From the NCBI GenBank assembly GCA_020284085.1, contig JACEVL010000426.1, positions 999,001 to 1,063,000 on the forward strand: 64,000 nt of DNA, read 5' to 3'. Within the stretch, counting starts at the first letter, position 1. Every line of letters starts with the position of its first letter. Below the pieces are notes generated by a model. The model was not told the origin of the DNA. It searched no databases and was given only the letters and a program-made list of their open reading frames with translations. The translations under genes were made by a program, and so were the position numbers. Of this stretch, positions 35,353-46,736 are shown piece after piece. Origin of the DNA: Aporrectodea caliginosa. Taxonomy: Eukaryota > Annelida > Clitellata > Crassiclitellata > Lumbricidae.

Positions 35353-35660
35353 GATAAGCGCTTTAGATATGTGAAGTTTACGATTGTGCCTGTCAGTTGC
35401 TGTATACCTCTGAAAACGAACTGGTGGGTCCAATTAATTATCTGCCAGGGCACCGACCCGACCTCTGTACCTATAGGAGCCCATGGCAGTACAGGGCTGT
35501 AGGGCCATTGCTGCCTGACGCACTATAGACGAGCGAGACACGGATTAAACAGCTGCAACATTGGAATTATAAGCACGTGTCTACTGTTGAGCGACAAAAA
35601 ATGTTTGTCATGGGTGTGTCTCAATCTGAGTCATATTTATCTTTACTCCCTCTGAAAATG

Positions 35661-35663
35661 TGA

Positions 35664-35707
<44 letters not shown>

Positions 35708-35716
35708 ATATATATG
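35661..35716. repeat. (TA)n microsatellite
   Basis: AT-dinucleotide array with one ACATG break. Confidence 0.95.
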
Positions 35717-35910
35717 CTACCTGTGGCTAACATTAGGGCCTTAACCGTACCAGACGGACATTGCCCTATGGCATTAGGCCTGACCTCTCGGTGACTAATT
35801 CGCTGCCAACCTGACAGATTGCATAGTGTGCTCTTGTACGTGCACATAGTTGGTAATTCTATTGGCCTACGGCAGACGAAACTTAGCCTTGAGCTAGGCT
35901 TCTACGGTAT

Positions 35911-35912
<2 letters not shown>

Positions 35913-35969
<57 letters not shown>
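35913..35969. repeat. (TA)n microsatellite
   Basis: AT-dinucleotide array in intergenic DNA. Confidence 0.95.
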
Positions 35970-35972
<3 letters not shown>

Positions 35973-37253
35973 GTAGGCATAGGCCTACAGTTTATTCAAA
36001 CAAGGTCTTTGTTGGTTTGACACCCATCGGAGATGTGAAAGGACAGCAATTTGCACCTGTGTATAATACTAACTTGCCAATTCATAAAGTGGTTCTGATG
36101 GGAAACTGCAGAAGATGTTAACTAATTACGACCATTTTGCGTTACACTAAAGGTTAAAGTTTTCCCCAGATAAGTGGAACTACTTCATTGTTACGTTCTT
36201 CAGAATGTGACACTTTATTTTTACAAATGGAAATAATTTTATGAAGAAGAGAAAGACCCGTTCATACGAATTGTCCTTTAAGTAAGCAGGGGTCACTTAA
36301 GGTTATGAAATGTTACTGACATCGTTTTATTAGCCTCAGATTATGAGAGCGAATGGTTATCCTCCTTATCCCCAAAGCAAATAATTAACCAACATTGTTT
36401 ACTCCCTCCATTTTTCTTAAAATTGTACTATGTCTTTATGTCCTAGGTTGCGGTGTGCGAACCTGTTTTTGCAAAATAAACGAAAATACTAATTATCAAT
36501 GAGGTTTCGAAGGGAGGCATGGGCCAAAAACTGAATCTCTGCTCTCTTGCATGAACCCCAAGTTTAAAGTTATGGCTAGGTGACTTCATGAAAATTATGT
36601 AACCTAAATACATGTAGGCCTATACTAAGAGAAGAATCTTTCATGAACTGAAGGTTGTTGTCTCACCACAAAACGGTGTGTCGCAAGTCTTCCTATCCTA
36701 CTGATCGCAGTCTACAGTCCTCCAATCTAACGTCTGCTTAGGATTTGGCGTTTAAAAATGTGAAATAATAACAATTATGCCTATATTGTTAACCATAAAT
36801 CTGCCAAAAAAGTAACAAAATAATATTATAAACATTCGATTTAGCCAGATTTGCATCGAGTTTGGCTCACTGAGCTAAGTGTTATTTAGAGCTTGCGGAT
36901 AAACAGTGTGATTCCATATGATATGCCTCTGTATAATATCTGTTTGCTGTAGATTTCGCTGTAGCCTATGACGTCTGAAGGGAGTGGTTATCGCTCTATC
37001 ACCATCATCAACAATAATTATTATCATGGAGTTCGCTTATTAACCGAAAGGCGCAGGATAAAAAATTATGTAGGCGTATCCCTCTGGGAGCTTGCTTGGG
37101 TGTAGGCTTACTACATATGCGTCTTGGTAAGCTGATTATGAGGTACAAGGTCTACCTCCTGCAGCAGTGTGTTAAAGAAGCCTGTATTGCGCTCAACAGA
37201 CCCGTCAATGGCCGTCATACTTAAACGAAACAGGCCTTACTGTAGCGGCCGTT
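35970..37253. other. Intergenic, nothing recognised
   Basis: No coding frame or repeat family that I can name. Confidence 0.45.
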
Positions 37254-38255
37254 ATAGTCTAGGCTTGGAATCTCAAAATGACACCGTTAGAAGCAAATCA
37301 TGTAACAATTTGCTAACCGGTGTTTCTAGACTAATTTGACCCTGCTGAAAACGAAAATCGCGGTTAGCAACCTGGATTTTGAGCGGTTGCATGGGAAAAC
37401 AAGATGGCGGCCAAAATGGTGGCCAATAGCTTCAAATTGCTATAAGTGAAGTTTTGTATGTGATGGAAACATGATTTTAGAGTCTAAATTAACATTTTCA
37501 GGGTCAAGGAATGTGATGGAACTAAAAACACACAAGTAGCTCTGCCAGAAAACCAAAATGGCGGACAAAATGGCGGTCATTATCTTCAAATGGCTATAAG
37601 TGAAGTATTATATGTGATGAAAACCTGATTTTACAGTCTAAATTAACATTTTCAGGGTCAAAGAATGCGATGGAATTAAAGACAAATATGTAGCACTGCC
37701 AGAAAACCAATAAAATGGCGGACAAAATGGCGGCCAGAATCTTCAGATGACTATAATTGAAGTCATGTATGTGATGGAAACCTGATTTTAGAGTCTAAAT
37801 TAACATTGTCGGGGTCAAGGAATGCGATGGAACTAAAAACACATATGTAGTAGTGTCAGGAAACCAAAATGGCGGACAAAATGGCGGCCATTATCTTCAA
37901 ACATAGGCTATAAGTGAAGCATTGTATGTGATGGAAACATAATTTTAGAGTCTAAATTAACATTTTTGGGGTTAAGGAATACGATGGAACTAAAGACACA
38001 TATGTAGCCCTTCCAGGAAACCAAAATGGCATACAAAATGGCGGCCATTATCTTCAAAACGCTATAAGTGAGGTATTGTATGTGATGGGAACCTGATGTT
38101 AGAGTCTAAATTTACATTGTCGGGGGCAAGGAATGCGATGGAGCTAAAAACACATAATGTAGCACTACCAGGAAACCAAAATGGCGGACAAAATGGCGGC
38201 CAGAATCTTCAAGTGACTATAATTGAAGTCACGTATGTGATGGAAACCTGACGCA
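37254..38255 (+). repeat. Left arm: ~156-bp tandem units
   Basis: Five full units plus a partial first one. Each has AGTCTAAATTAAC, a CAAGGAATGCGATGGA segment, CCAAAATGGCGGACAAAATG and a CTATAAGTGAAG segment. 'AGTCTAAAT' recurs near 37,482, 37,635, 37,792, 37,948 and 38,103. Units differ at the CTATAAGTGAAG/CTATAATTGAAG site. Confidence 0.85.
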
Positions 38256-38338
38256 AAAAATTGGTGTTGCCAATTCTCACAGCATATGTCCGTTACACTG
38301 ACTTAGTTACTTTAACAGTTCAGCACTTTAGCTGTGAG

Positions 38339-38743
38339 TAGGGTTGCCACCCGTCCCGACTTTGTCGGGAAAATTTCGAGGGAAATGTCCCGTGTCCCGA
38401 CTTGACCTAGTTGGGACAGCGAAATGTCCCGACTTTCAGATGTGTGACCAAATTAACAAAATGTTTGTGACCAGGGCTTTTTTAGCGTGCAGTTCTACAC
38501 AAAATGTGCAGTCGGAAATCAATTTGTGCAATTGCAAAAGCAATTTTGTGCGGTGAAAAATTGAGGAAAAGTGTCGTTACTACCCCCTGGTCGTCGTCAA
38601 CTGTTTCCGTCACTACCCCCCCCGGTCGTCAAAATCCGTCACTGTGGTCGTCAACTTTTTTTTGTTACAGCTAAAAATTCCTTAAAAATGTCCTGTTCGT
38701 GAGCATCGACGATGATTACGAGAAAGTTAAAGTGCGTACTTCC
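38339..38743. other. 405-bp insert flanked by 26-bp direct repeats
   Basis: The 26-base sequence starting TAACAGTTCAGCAC lies at 38,313-38,338 and 38,744-38,769 without mismatch. The DNA between starts TAGGGTTGCCACCCGTCCC, repeats TGTCCCGACTT and later has ACTACCCCC/GGTCGTCA repeats. A perfect 26-bp duplication suggests insertion of this segment into the fold-back core; the inserter is unknown. Confidence 0.6.
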
Positions 38744-38836
38744 TAACAGTTCAGCACTTTAGCTGTGAGAATTCCCTAGCACTCTATATGTCTAGATTCT
38801 ATTTTATTTTATCACAATCTGGGGCGGCCATGATGT

Positions 38837-40550
38837 TTACCTTATTTTTGCATACACGGTATACACGTTTGCGACCGCGCCGATGAAAACTGTTACCCAT
38901 TTACCCATTAGGCCTACTATTATAACAGACTGTAACATTCGAAATGGACAAAATCCAGTTATGGCATGAAAAGCCAATGTATTTTTCCTTATTTGATCCT
39001 CCATACTTAGAGCAATTGCGTGAATTGGAATGAACCTCCGCTTTGCTGATGTTCCTGCCATCACCCACGCCTCATCACATTTGAAGCTCGATAGTGATGC
39101 AGCAACAGCAGAATCAGGTCGGTATCCCATGCACAAACGACTATCTGTTCAGATACATGTCTGGAAAGCATGCACAATTATTCTGGTATCAGCTTCTTCG
39201 TCTGTTGCTGCCGAGGTAGACACATAAGATCCGGCAGTAGGCCTACTTAGACAATGCCGTATCTTCTTCCACGAAACCATCAGCAACAACTGCATCTCTA
39301 TCGCCATATGTGACTGTTGAGAGCTCAACGGATGGGAATGCAGCTACATCAGCCTTGTTTTCAGGCATAGCAAGAAAATTCAGCCAATTTCCCGGCAAAG
39401 AAACACTTCGGCACTATATGCAGTGACGGATTGGTCGTAATGTCTTACACCGCTTCTGTCTGGTTCCACTTTTTACTTTTTACTATCGATCTAAGACAAT
39501 ATCGCCTCTCTTGTAGCCCATCGAAAGTTTCTTCACATGTGTAACCACTGTATCTGCCAGGTCACCAAATGTCTTTGCTTTCGCAGGTTTCCCTATTGCT
39601 TTGCTTGTGCCATTGCTTGTTCATCAATAATTAAATGTGTTTCCTCTGTAAGGGAAATGCTGACCCGGACATGCTACTTTTCAGAGAGTGTCTGCAACAT
39701 CGAGGCCTTATCAAACGTTCTCATATTGCCTTCAGCATACACCAAAGCCACTGGTTTTGAGAGAAGTTCATGGCACAGTAGGCCTACTGTTGCAAAATCC
39801 ACGGGACGATCGTCTTCATAATTATGCTGTGACTAGTCGCTGCATGATATCAAGATCATCCTTTACAATTTTATCTGTGTTCCTTTTCGTGGTTGAAGAA
39901 CACTTCTTGTACAAGTCGTGAAATGTAGGAGCATTGCTCTTCTTCAAGGGATCATTGAATCCAGTGTCATTGCCACAAAGTCTATCATTAACAAATTTTG
40001 TAACTTTATCATGTCAATGTTTCTTTGCACTAAGAAGTGAATTAAGCTGATATTGCAACGTCTTTTAATTGTTACTGCATTCCGAAGTAGTGTTTTTTAT
40101 GCAATGCTATCGTTTTGTTGAACAGACAAAACAGTGATTCTTCATCATTTTCGTCCCATTTCTGTCGAGAGAGTAATTTCTTCGTAAGTTTCTTTCAGGA
40201 TGCGGTACGTCAAACAAATCCATGGTTTCCCTGGATATGAGAACACAAATGGAATGACAGTGCCCATTGATGAAGTATATTATTGTCGTTTGCTAGGCCA
40301 GTTATTCCACCAGCCTCCTTACAGGTGCCAACTAGCCATTCTTTTGCATGGTCTGCATCAACCTGATTGAACCTTCTATAGCTGTTCTAAACAACGAAAT
40401 CGCCGTCACGGAATTCATCCTCAATTTCTTTTGGCAACAAGTGCATCTCCGCAATGCAGATGGTGAGAGACTTGCGATATTTCGAACGATCCTATCTGGT
40501 GATTTAATTATTATTATGGTTGAAATAAATTATGCAGATTAATAATTAGA
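38837..40550 (-). pseudogene. Decayed ORF of an uncharacterised transposon-associated family (PIN/FEN-like motifs)
   Basis: Read from right to left, fragments in order are: QWALSFHLCSHIQGNHGF (~40,240), DFATVGLLCHELLSKPVAL then EGNMRT (~39,800-39,710), DEEADTRIIVHAFQTC (~39,200-39,160), AKRRFIPIHAIALSM (~39,040-39,000) and TLAFHAITGF (~38,965). EEAD...H and the HALTGCD region are hallmarks of a protein family I remember as multi-copy in fish and marine invertebrates. Its acidic EEAD and SDDTD motifs look like a PIN/FEN nuclease. Here stops and frameshifts break it, the Cys-Asp after HAITG is altered, and the SDDTD block is not seen. Function in the element is unknown. Confidence 0.55.
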
Positions 40551-40599
40551 AAAACGAATTGCTCTCTCTATCCTCACTAATAAAAACATTACAATAAAA

Positions 40600-41609
40600 G
40601 CAAAATTCTGTCGTCAAAATGTAACTTCACACTCTAAAATCAGACTGGCCGCCATTTTGTCCTCCATTTTGGTTTCCTGGAAGGGTTACATATGTGTCTT
40701 TAGTTCCATCGTATTCCTTGCCCCGAAAATGTAAATTTAGACTCTAAAATCAAGTTCCCATCACATACAATACCTCACTTATAGCAATTTGAAGATAATG
40801 GCCGCAATTTTGTCCGCCATTTTGGTTTCCTGGAAGGGCTACATATGTGTCTTTAGTTCCATCGTATTCCTTGACCCCAAAAATGTTAATTTAGACTCTA
40901 AAATTATGTTTCCATCACATACAATGCTTCACTTATAGCCTATGTTTGAAGATAATGGCCGCCATTTTGTCCGCCATTTTGGTTTCCTGACACTACTACA
41001 TATGTGTTTTTAGTTCCATCGCATTCCTTGACCCCGACAATGTTAATTTAGACTCTAAAATCAGGTTTCCATCACATACATGACTTCAATTATAGTCATC
41101 TGAAGATTCTGGCCGCCATTTTGTCCGCCATTTTGTCCGCCATATTGGTTTTCTGGCAGTGCTACACATTTGTCTGTAGTTCCAACGCATTCTTTGACCC
41201 TGAAAATGTTAATTTAGACTTAAAATCAGGTTTTCATCACATATAATACTTCACTTATAGCCATTTGAAGATAATGACCGCCATTTTGTCCGCCATTTGG
41301 TTTTCTGGTAGAGCTACTTGTGTGTTTTTAGTTCCATCACATTCCTTGACCCTGAAAATGTTAATTTAGACTCTAAAATGATGTTTCCATCACATACAAA
41401 ACTTCACTTATAGCAATTTGAAGCTATTGGCCACCATTTTGGCCGCCATCTTGTTTTACCATGCAACGGCTCAAAATCCAGGTTGCTAACCGCGATTTTC
41501 GTTTTCAGCAGGGTCAAATTAGTCTAGAAACACCGGTTAGCAAATTGTTACATGATTTGCTTCTAACAGTGATTTCTAGAGCCCTTTTGAAATTCTAAGC
41601 CTAGACTAT
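40600..41609 (-). repeat. Right arm: ~156-bp tandem units, inverted
   Basis: Mirror image of the left arm: TTTAGACTCTAAAA recurs about every 156 bases (near 40,736, 40,891, 41,047, 41,214 and 41,366). Counted from the outside, each unit's CTATAAGTGAAG/CTATAATTGAAG variant matches the unit of the same rank on the left. One unit carries an extra TTTTGTCCGCCA duplication near 41,130. Confidence 0.85.
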
Positions 41610-42183
41610 TAAGTGTTATATTTACATGTATGAGAGAGAGATAGGACATCGTTATAAGGAGTCTTAATATGTTGTTGACCGCGTATTGCAAATTCTGCCG
41701 ACACGCACACATCTTGTGTCTTTATGTAGGCCTACAGGGTGGACAGTTAATTTATCTTGAAGTGGCGCTCTATAAATTTATGATTACAATTACTTGGTTA
41801 TTATAGGCTCATTTATTTGAACTCAGCATATAACCTACAATGACGATTTGTAGCCTATATGCTGAGATCAAACAAATGAAGATGCCGAAGTAACCCACGT
41901 TGCGCCGAAGACTGCATTCATACATAATAATGATATACACAGTAATACACTGTACAGTATATATATAGTATGATATATTGCCCCACTTCAAGAGGAATTA
42001 ACTTCAACGCCCTGTATAACATATATACGCTAGCTTAACTAATGTCAAATGTCATTTAGAACAGAAGAACGCTTGTCAGTCAGAAAGCAGTGCTAGAAAA
42101 GGAGGCGCCAGTGGTTCGTCCTCAGCACGTAGCCTACACCCAGCGCTCAGTCAACGGATGTATGCATGTATGTATTTGGACTT
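41610..42183. other. Intergenic, nothing recognised
   Basis: AT-rich; no coding frame of note. Confidence 0.4.
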
Positions 42184-42420
42184 TTAGAAAGCGCTTTGCA
42201 GCAACCCTTCAAAATCACCATATGACGTACTGTTTAAGGGATCTGAACAAGTGCGTCTAAACATAGCTATAGAGAAAGCAGAGTTTAAACAAACAGTGTG
42301 AGTGGGAAGATTGTTCCAAACGCATGGATGATGGACCAACGCACGAGTGTGTATGGTGCACTCGTGCTGACGTACGGCAGCAAGGGACCAGCAGATCTCC
42401 ACAGGCGAATGAACGACGCG
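42184..42420 (-). repeat. Possible LINE C-terminal fragment
   Basis: A - strand frame reads LVHHPCVWNNLPTHTVCLNS then AMFRRTC, resembling the LWNSLP..IR...S...FK..LK pattern at the end of L2/CR1-like LINEs. Weak, short match. Confidence 0.3.
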
Positions 42421-42532
42421 ACAGTTGAAGCCGACACAAACAGCTCGCATGTGTTCTATGGGACAGAAGCCAACGACCGAAGCAGCCAAGGAGGAGGATC
42501 TTGAATCTGATTCTCATCCAGAGTCAGCATCC

Positions 42533-42569
42533 TTAAAGCTCCAGGAGTTCAGAGCTCCTGGAGCTTTAA
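42533..42569. repeat. Perfect 15-bp hairpin
   Basis: TTAAAGCTCCAGGAG, a 7-base loop TTCAGAG, then the exact reverse complement. No poly-T tail or partner gene explains it. Confidence 0.7.
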
Positions 42570-43231
42570 AGACGAGAAGCGACAGCAGTGGAGACTAGAG
42601 TACAGTAGGCATAACTAAGTACCTACTGTTAAGATTGCATATGCGGTGATATGCAGTCTAGGGCTCTAGTCAAGTAGAAATGACTTTGTCCTTGAAAATG
42701 TTTACTGAATTCTGTCCGCTGACTATTAGGCCTATGTGTATTATAAGGCCTCAGTACACGTGCAACCTAAAAAGCTACCACATTTTCTGGACAGTTTCAT
42801 CCATGAGTAAGAAGTCTTACATAGAGTCATTTTCTTGATATCCACAACCCACTTTTGAACTCGGGAACCTTAGCACTACTCTATTTTACAATCTAGATAA
42901 ACAATGCATAGGCTACTATTGCATAGGCTATTAAGTTTAGTATTCGCTTGATAGCTTTGCATAATGAGTTTCACACTAGTAGTAAACAACAATTATTACT
43001 CGAAAGGGGAGACGGATGGGAAAATTCTTACCCTCTTTCTAGACCCTGAGATCTTGTGCTAACCAAAACTTCTTCTAATAAACTTTGATTACCCATGACA
43101 TTGGATATTTGGAGGGACTGTGTTACCCTGCTGTTTTACCAAAAATTCATGCATGCCATGATGTCAGTTGAGCCTCTAAGTAGTTTCTCTCAATCTGAGG
43201 CTCATGATTAGCCTAAGGTTGTCGGTGCATT
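42570..43231. other. Intergenic, nothing recognised
   Basis: No coding frame or repeat that I can name. Confidence 0.4.
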
Positions 43232-43400
43232 CAGGGGCGTCTATCCCCCCTAAGTCATTGGAGCAACTACCCCTCGGCTCCCCTCCCATGGTACAACATT
43301 TAAAAAATGTGAAATTCCCCCCTCAATTTCGCAATGGGGTCTTCCCCCATTTCTTGGATGGAACATTTGCTCCAAGGTTTACATGGTGTAGACGCCCCTG
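43232..43400. mobile_element. 169-bp hAT MITE with perfect target duplication
   Basis: The ends CAGGGGCGTCTA and TAGACGCCCCTG are perfect 12-bp inverted repeats. Identical octamers GGTGCATT flank it (43,224-43,231 and 43,401-43,408). The perfect duplication points to a fairly recent insertion. Confidence 0.9.
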
Positions 43401-43408
43401 GGTGCATT

Positions 43409-44403
43409 GCTAGGATCGTAGAAGGGAGGTCAGAGGGGACTGTTATCCTGGGCCACAAGAGTGATTGCACACAAATTGGCATTTACCGTGTAAGCAAGAA
43501 TAATGCTATGTAAGCAAGAAATGCATTTAACGCCAAAATCACGTGCAGGCTTTGTTTATGATCTGATCTGTTAGCCCAGGTCTACATGTAGCTTAGACTT
43601 TGGACATTGTGTCTTGCGTGTGTCTTTTTCTTGTGCACATCCTCTATATCTACGCCGCTGTGCATAAGATAGGCGTCGCAAAAGGGGTAGAAGTGCATTT
43701 GCCACAAATTTCGACACTAAAGGCAAAATTTTGTTTCTTGCGTACTTCTTCCTGGAGGTCTAAACGCCAGATGAAAGACCTGATAGAAAGAAATGGAAAA
43801 GTTACAAGGATGACTCAATCAACTGGATGGACCAGAAAGGTCGTCAAAATATTTTTGCAATAATTGAAAACCCTCATTACTTGTTCCTACTGTCATAGCC
43901 ATGCTGAAGTCATTGTGGGACAGCATATATCCGTATAATGCGTTGTTTTTAAAAGCACTACGCAGTTCGCTTGTTTGAAGGCCCACTTTATATGCTACTC
44001 TCACGTGCGGTTCATAATTGGTTAATAGCGTGAAACTTTGACCTGTAGGCCTATTACGTAAGCCAATGGTATAGAAACTTTGGTCTAGGCCTATTATTTG
44101 AATTCACAATACGAAGGGGAATTCTCTCAACTGCCACTAATATCGCCAAGCACTGCCATCGAAGAGGTCAAACCAAAGATTTTTCTACATTCTATAAGGT
44201 GGCTTCAACTGTGTAATCGATTGCTGGTATAAGTCTATTGTTATTCACCACTTATGTTCTAAGAATCTACGCGTGTAGGCCCTATACAGTAAAGCATTCC
44301 CTACTCAACATAGACAAGACTGACAGTGGTGCATGTCTAGTCATTGTAAGATCGATGGATGGGTAGGCCTATATCTACCAGATTCTACTTAAGACAGCCC
44401 AGC
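43409..44403. other. Intergenic, nothing recognised
   Basis: A + strand frame at 43,600-43,863 is open for 88 codons but shows no domain; I treat it as chance. Confidence 0.4.
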
Positions 44404-44998
44404 CAGTGGCGTACGCGACTTTGTAATTTAGAGGGGATCCAGTATACTCGGAAGAAAATTGAGGAGTCTCCGACAGCGAGCCACCAAACGACTGAGTTTT
44501 GGGGAGCGTCGTAAGCTCCCCATCGGAGTTCGGCGCGGAGCCACAGAAGTCAATACATTTTTGAAGCATTAAATTGACCACGGTCGGGAACAATATGTTT
44601 GTGCAACTTTTTCTAGCCAAAGGTCCAATATATGAATGAAAATTAAGTGGGTGTGATATACAACGCCGATGACGCAAAGTCACTAACGAATAGGAATAGG
44701 GAGTCTAAGGGACAGCGTTTACTCTCCAGGGGAGGGGGTTCGGACACGGAGTCCCGAAAGCATATGCATTTTACGGAAATAAAGCAGACCAGGAAACGAA
44801 AATTGATATCTCCCTGGAAAATTCTATATTGCACAGCACTCTTATCCATCGGTATAGAGCATAGTAAGCAGTCACCGATCGAGGGAGGGTAGGGCCTTAC
44901 AGCTAATAAATCTCAATGGATCTACTACACGAATGCCAAGGATAATGGCTTTGGCCTCGGGTGCTCCAGACCCCAGACCCAGGTCAGGTACGTCACTG
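44404..44998. mobile_element. Probable hAT MITE, old
   Basis: The ends CAGTGGCGTACGCGAC and GTCAGGTACGTCACTG are imperfect inverted repeats. Flanking octamers agree at only 5 of 8 positions, so the call rests on the ends. The interior has CTCCCCATCGGAGTTCGG-like GC blocks and no transposase. Confidence 0.5.
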
Positions 44999-45240
44999 AA
45001 CCCGCCTGAATAACCGTTCTTTGTGAGTGGCATACTTCCTGTGATGTCAAAATCACAAGTGGCTTACTTCTGGCGATGTTAAATTGCTTTAGGCTCGTGT
45101 GGCCTCTTCAAAGCAACCAGGTGCGCAGCATCTGTTACAACCAATCAATATGATTAAGCAGAATATTATACGTGTACCTGTCTTGCGTAGAAATGCGTTT
45201 AGTTCAATAGGCCGATGTTTTCACTTGCAACCTAACAAGT

Positions 45241-45352
45241 ATCATCATTATCATTATCATCTGCATCACCATCATCATGGTATCATCTGCATCACCATCA
45301 TCAGCATCATCTTCATTATCATCTTCGTCAGCATCAGCATCACCATCATCAG

Positions 45353-45417
<65 letters not shown>

Positions 45418-45421
45418 TTCA
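45241..45421. repeat. (ATC)n microsatellite
   Basis: Trinucleotide array, imperfect on the left and pure from about 45,354. Poly-His, Ile and Met frames through it are not genes. Confidence 0.95.
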
Positions 45422-46183
45422 TAAGGATCATGTGTCACGTCTCGTTGAGAACCAAATGGGGTGGACTGCGTGTGTCAGGAACTTCCCATCAGTTACTTTC
45501 TAGTTTTAAGAGAACTGTTTGCTTATTTGTGAACTTTCGTCAGTAAATGATTTTACCTATTTAACATCGTTTAGGTCAACGCAGACAATTAACTGATCTG
45601 ATTAATTTTTATTGAAGCGAAGCTACAAAAATTTCGAAATAAAGTTACAATTGCACTATTGCCACAATCATTAGGGCCATTATGCAGCATGTATGCTTAG
45701 GAGTATTTCCGACCCAAGTTGTAAAACTACAGACCTACATGGGGCATGTAATTAAAATAGTAATGACAAATAATAACTTTAACGCCGCAGGCTCATAACT
45801 ATATGGACGGAATATTGGTTAAGGTTTCTTAAAGTTTGGTGGAGACGATAGAAAGTTGAAGTAGGAGAGAGCGTAATCTGTTCTATGCGTGTTTCTCGCC
45901 GGCGATTTTGTCACAACTCTTCCCATGCATTAATGCCATATAATTATCTTAGCGGACATGTCCTTCAGTCGTTTGTGGTTGCACCAGTGACTAGGATACA
46001 CCATACACTTTTTAAAGTAGACTAACATGTATGATTCAGAAGAGCGCATGCAGACAGAAATTGTCTCGTAACCAGTCACTGTGACCTATGATGCAACTAT
46101 TCGATGAGACACAATGAAATGATCGACATGTAGGTCAACGTTACTGGGCTTTTATTGCTACATAGCAGACGAATACGTTCTGG
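45422..46183. other. Intergenic, nothing recognised
   Basis: No coding frame or named repeat. Confidence 0.4.
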
Positions 46184-46736
46184 CTTGCACACTGCAGTGC
46201 ATGGAGGATTTACCAGAGGACGTGACGAGGCCAGGCCTTGGGGCCCTTGGGGCAGCACATTCTAGAGGGAGGCAAGACATAACAATTATTAAATTAAAAA
46301 TCGAACATTAAATTTAATTTAAAAATTAGAGGGAGATGCAATAAATAAACATGAAATAGAGGCTCTGCTGCTGTTCAAATGCCCGCCACACCACCTTCAC
46401 AAGGTCCATTCTGTTTCACACAGAGTGCCTGGTGGACGATCGAGCCCTTGTCGGGATATGCGAGTGCCCAGGGACAAAGAACCGAAGGACGACGGACGAC
46501 GGACGACTGATATCGAGGGCGCAAGGATGTGATGTCTCGTTAAAAACACCGGGAGGAAGGCAACAGGAAAACACCTCTCTGACTGTTCCGAGTTTAACTT
46601 AAAATGAAGCCAAAAAAGCTAGCCTATTGGATTGGATGAGCGATTGTATGATGAAGGACGGTTAGGCCTGAGTATGCAGTAGGCTGAAAGAGAGGGCTAA
46701 ACAACGAGACGAATGGCGATATTGGATGTACGAATC

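Larger units (their letters stand above)
37254..41609 (-). mobile_element. 4.4-kb fold-back element with ~1-kb repetitive inverted arms
   Basis: The outer ends begin ATAGTCTAGGCTT in inverted orientation. They continue through GTTAGAAGCAAATCATG and a shared CTAACCGGTGTTTCTAGACT block into arrays of ~156-bp units on both sides (left to ~38,255, right from ~40,600). The core (~38,256-40,600) holds a decayed reading frame on the - strand. Long inverted arms made of tandem repeats are typical of fold-back and Galileo-like elements. I could not find a clear target duplication at the outer ends, so the exact borders are tentative. Confidence 0.75.
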
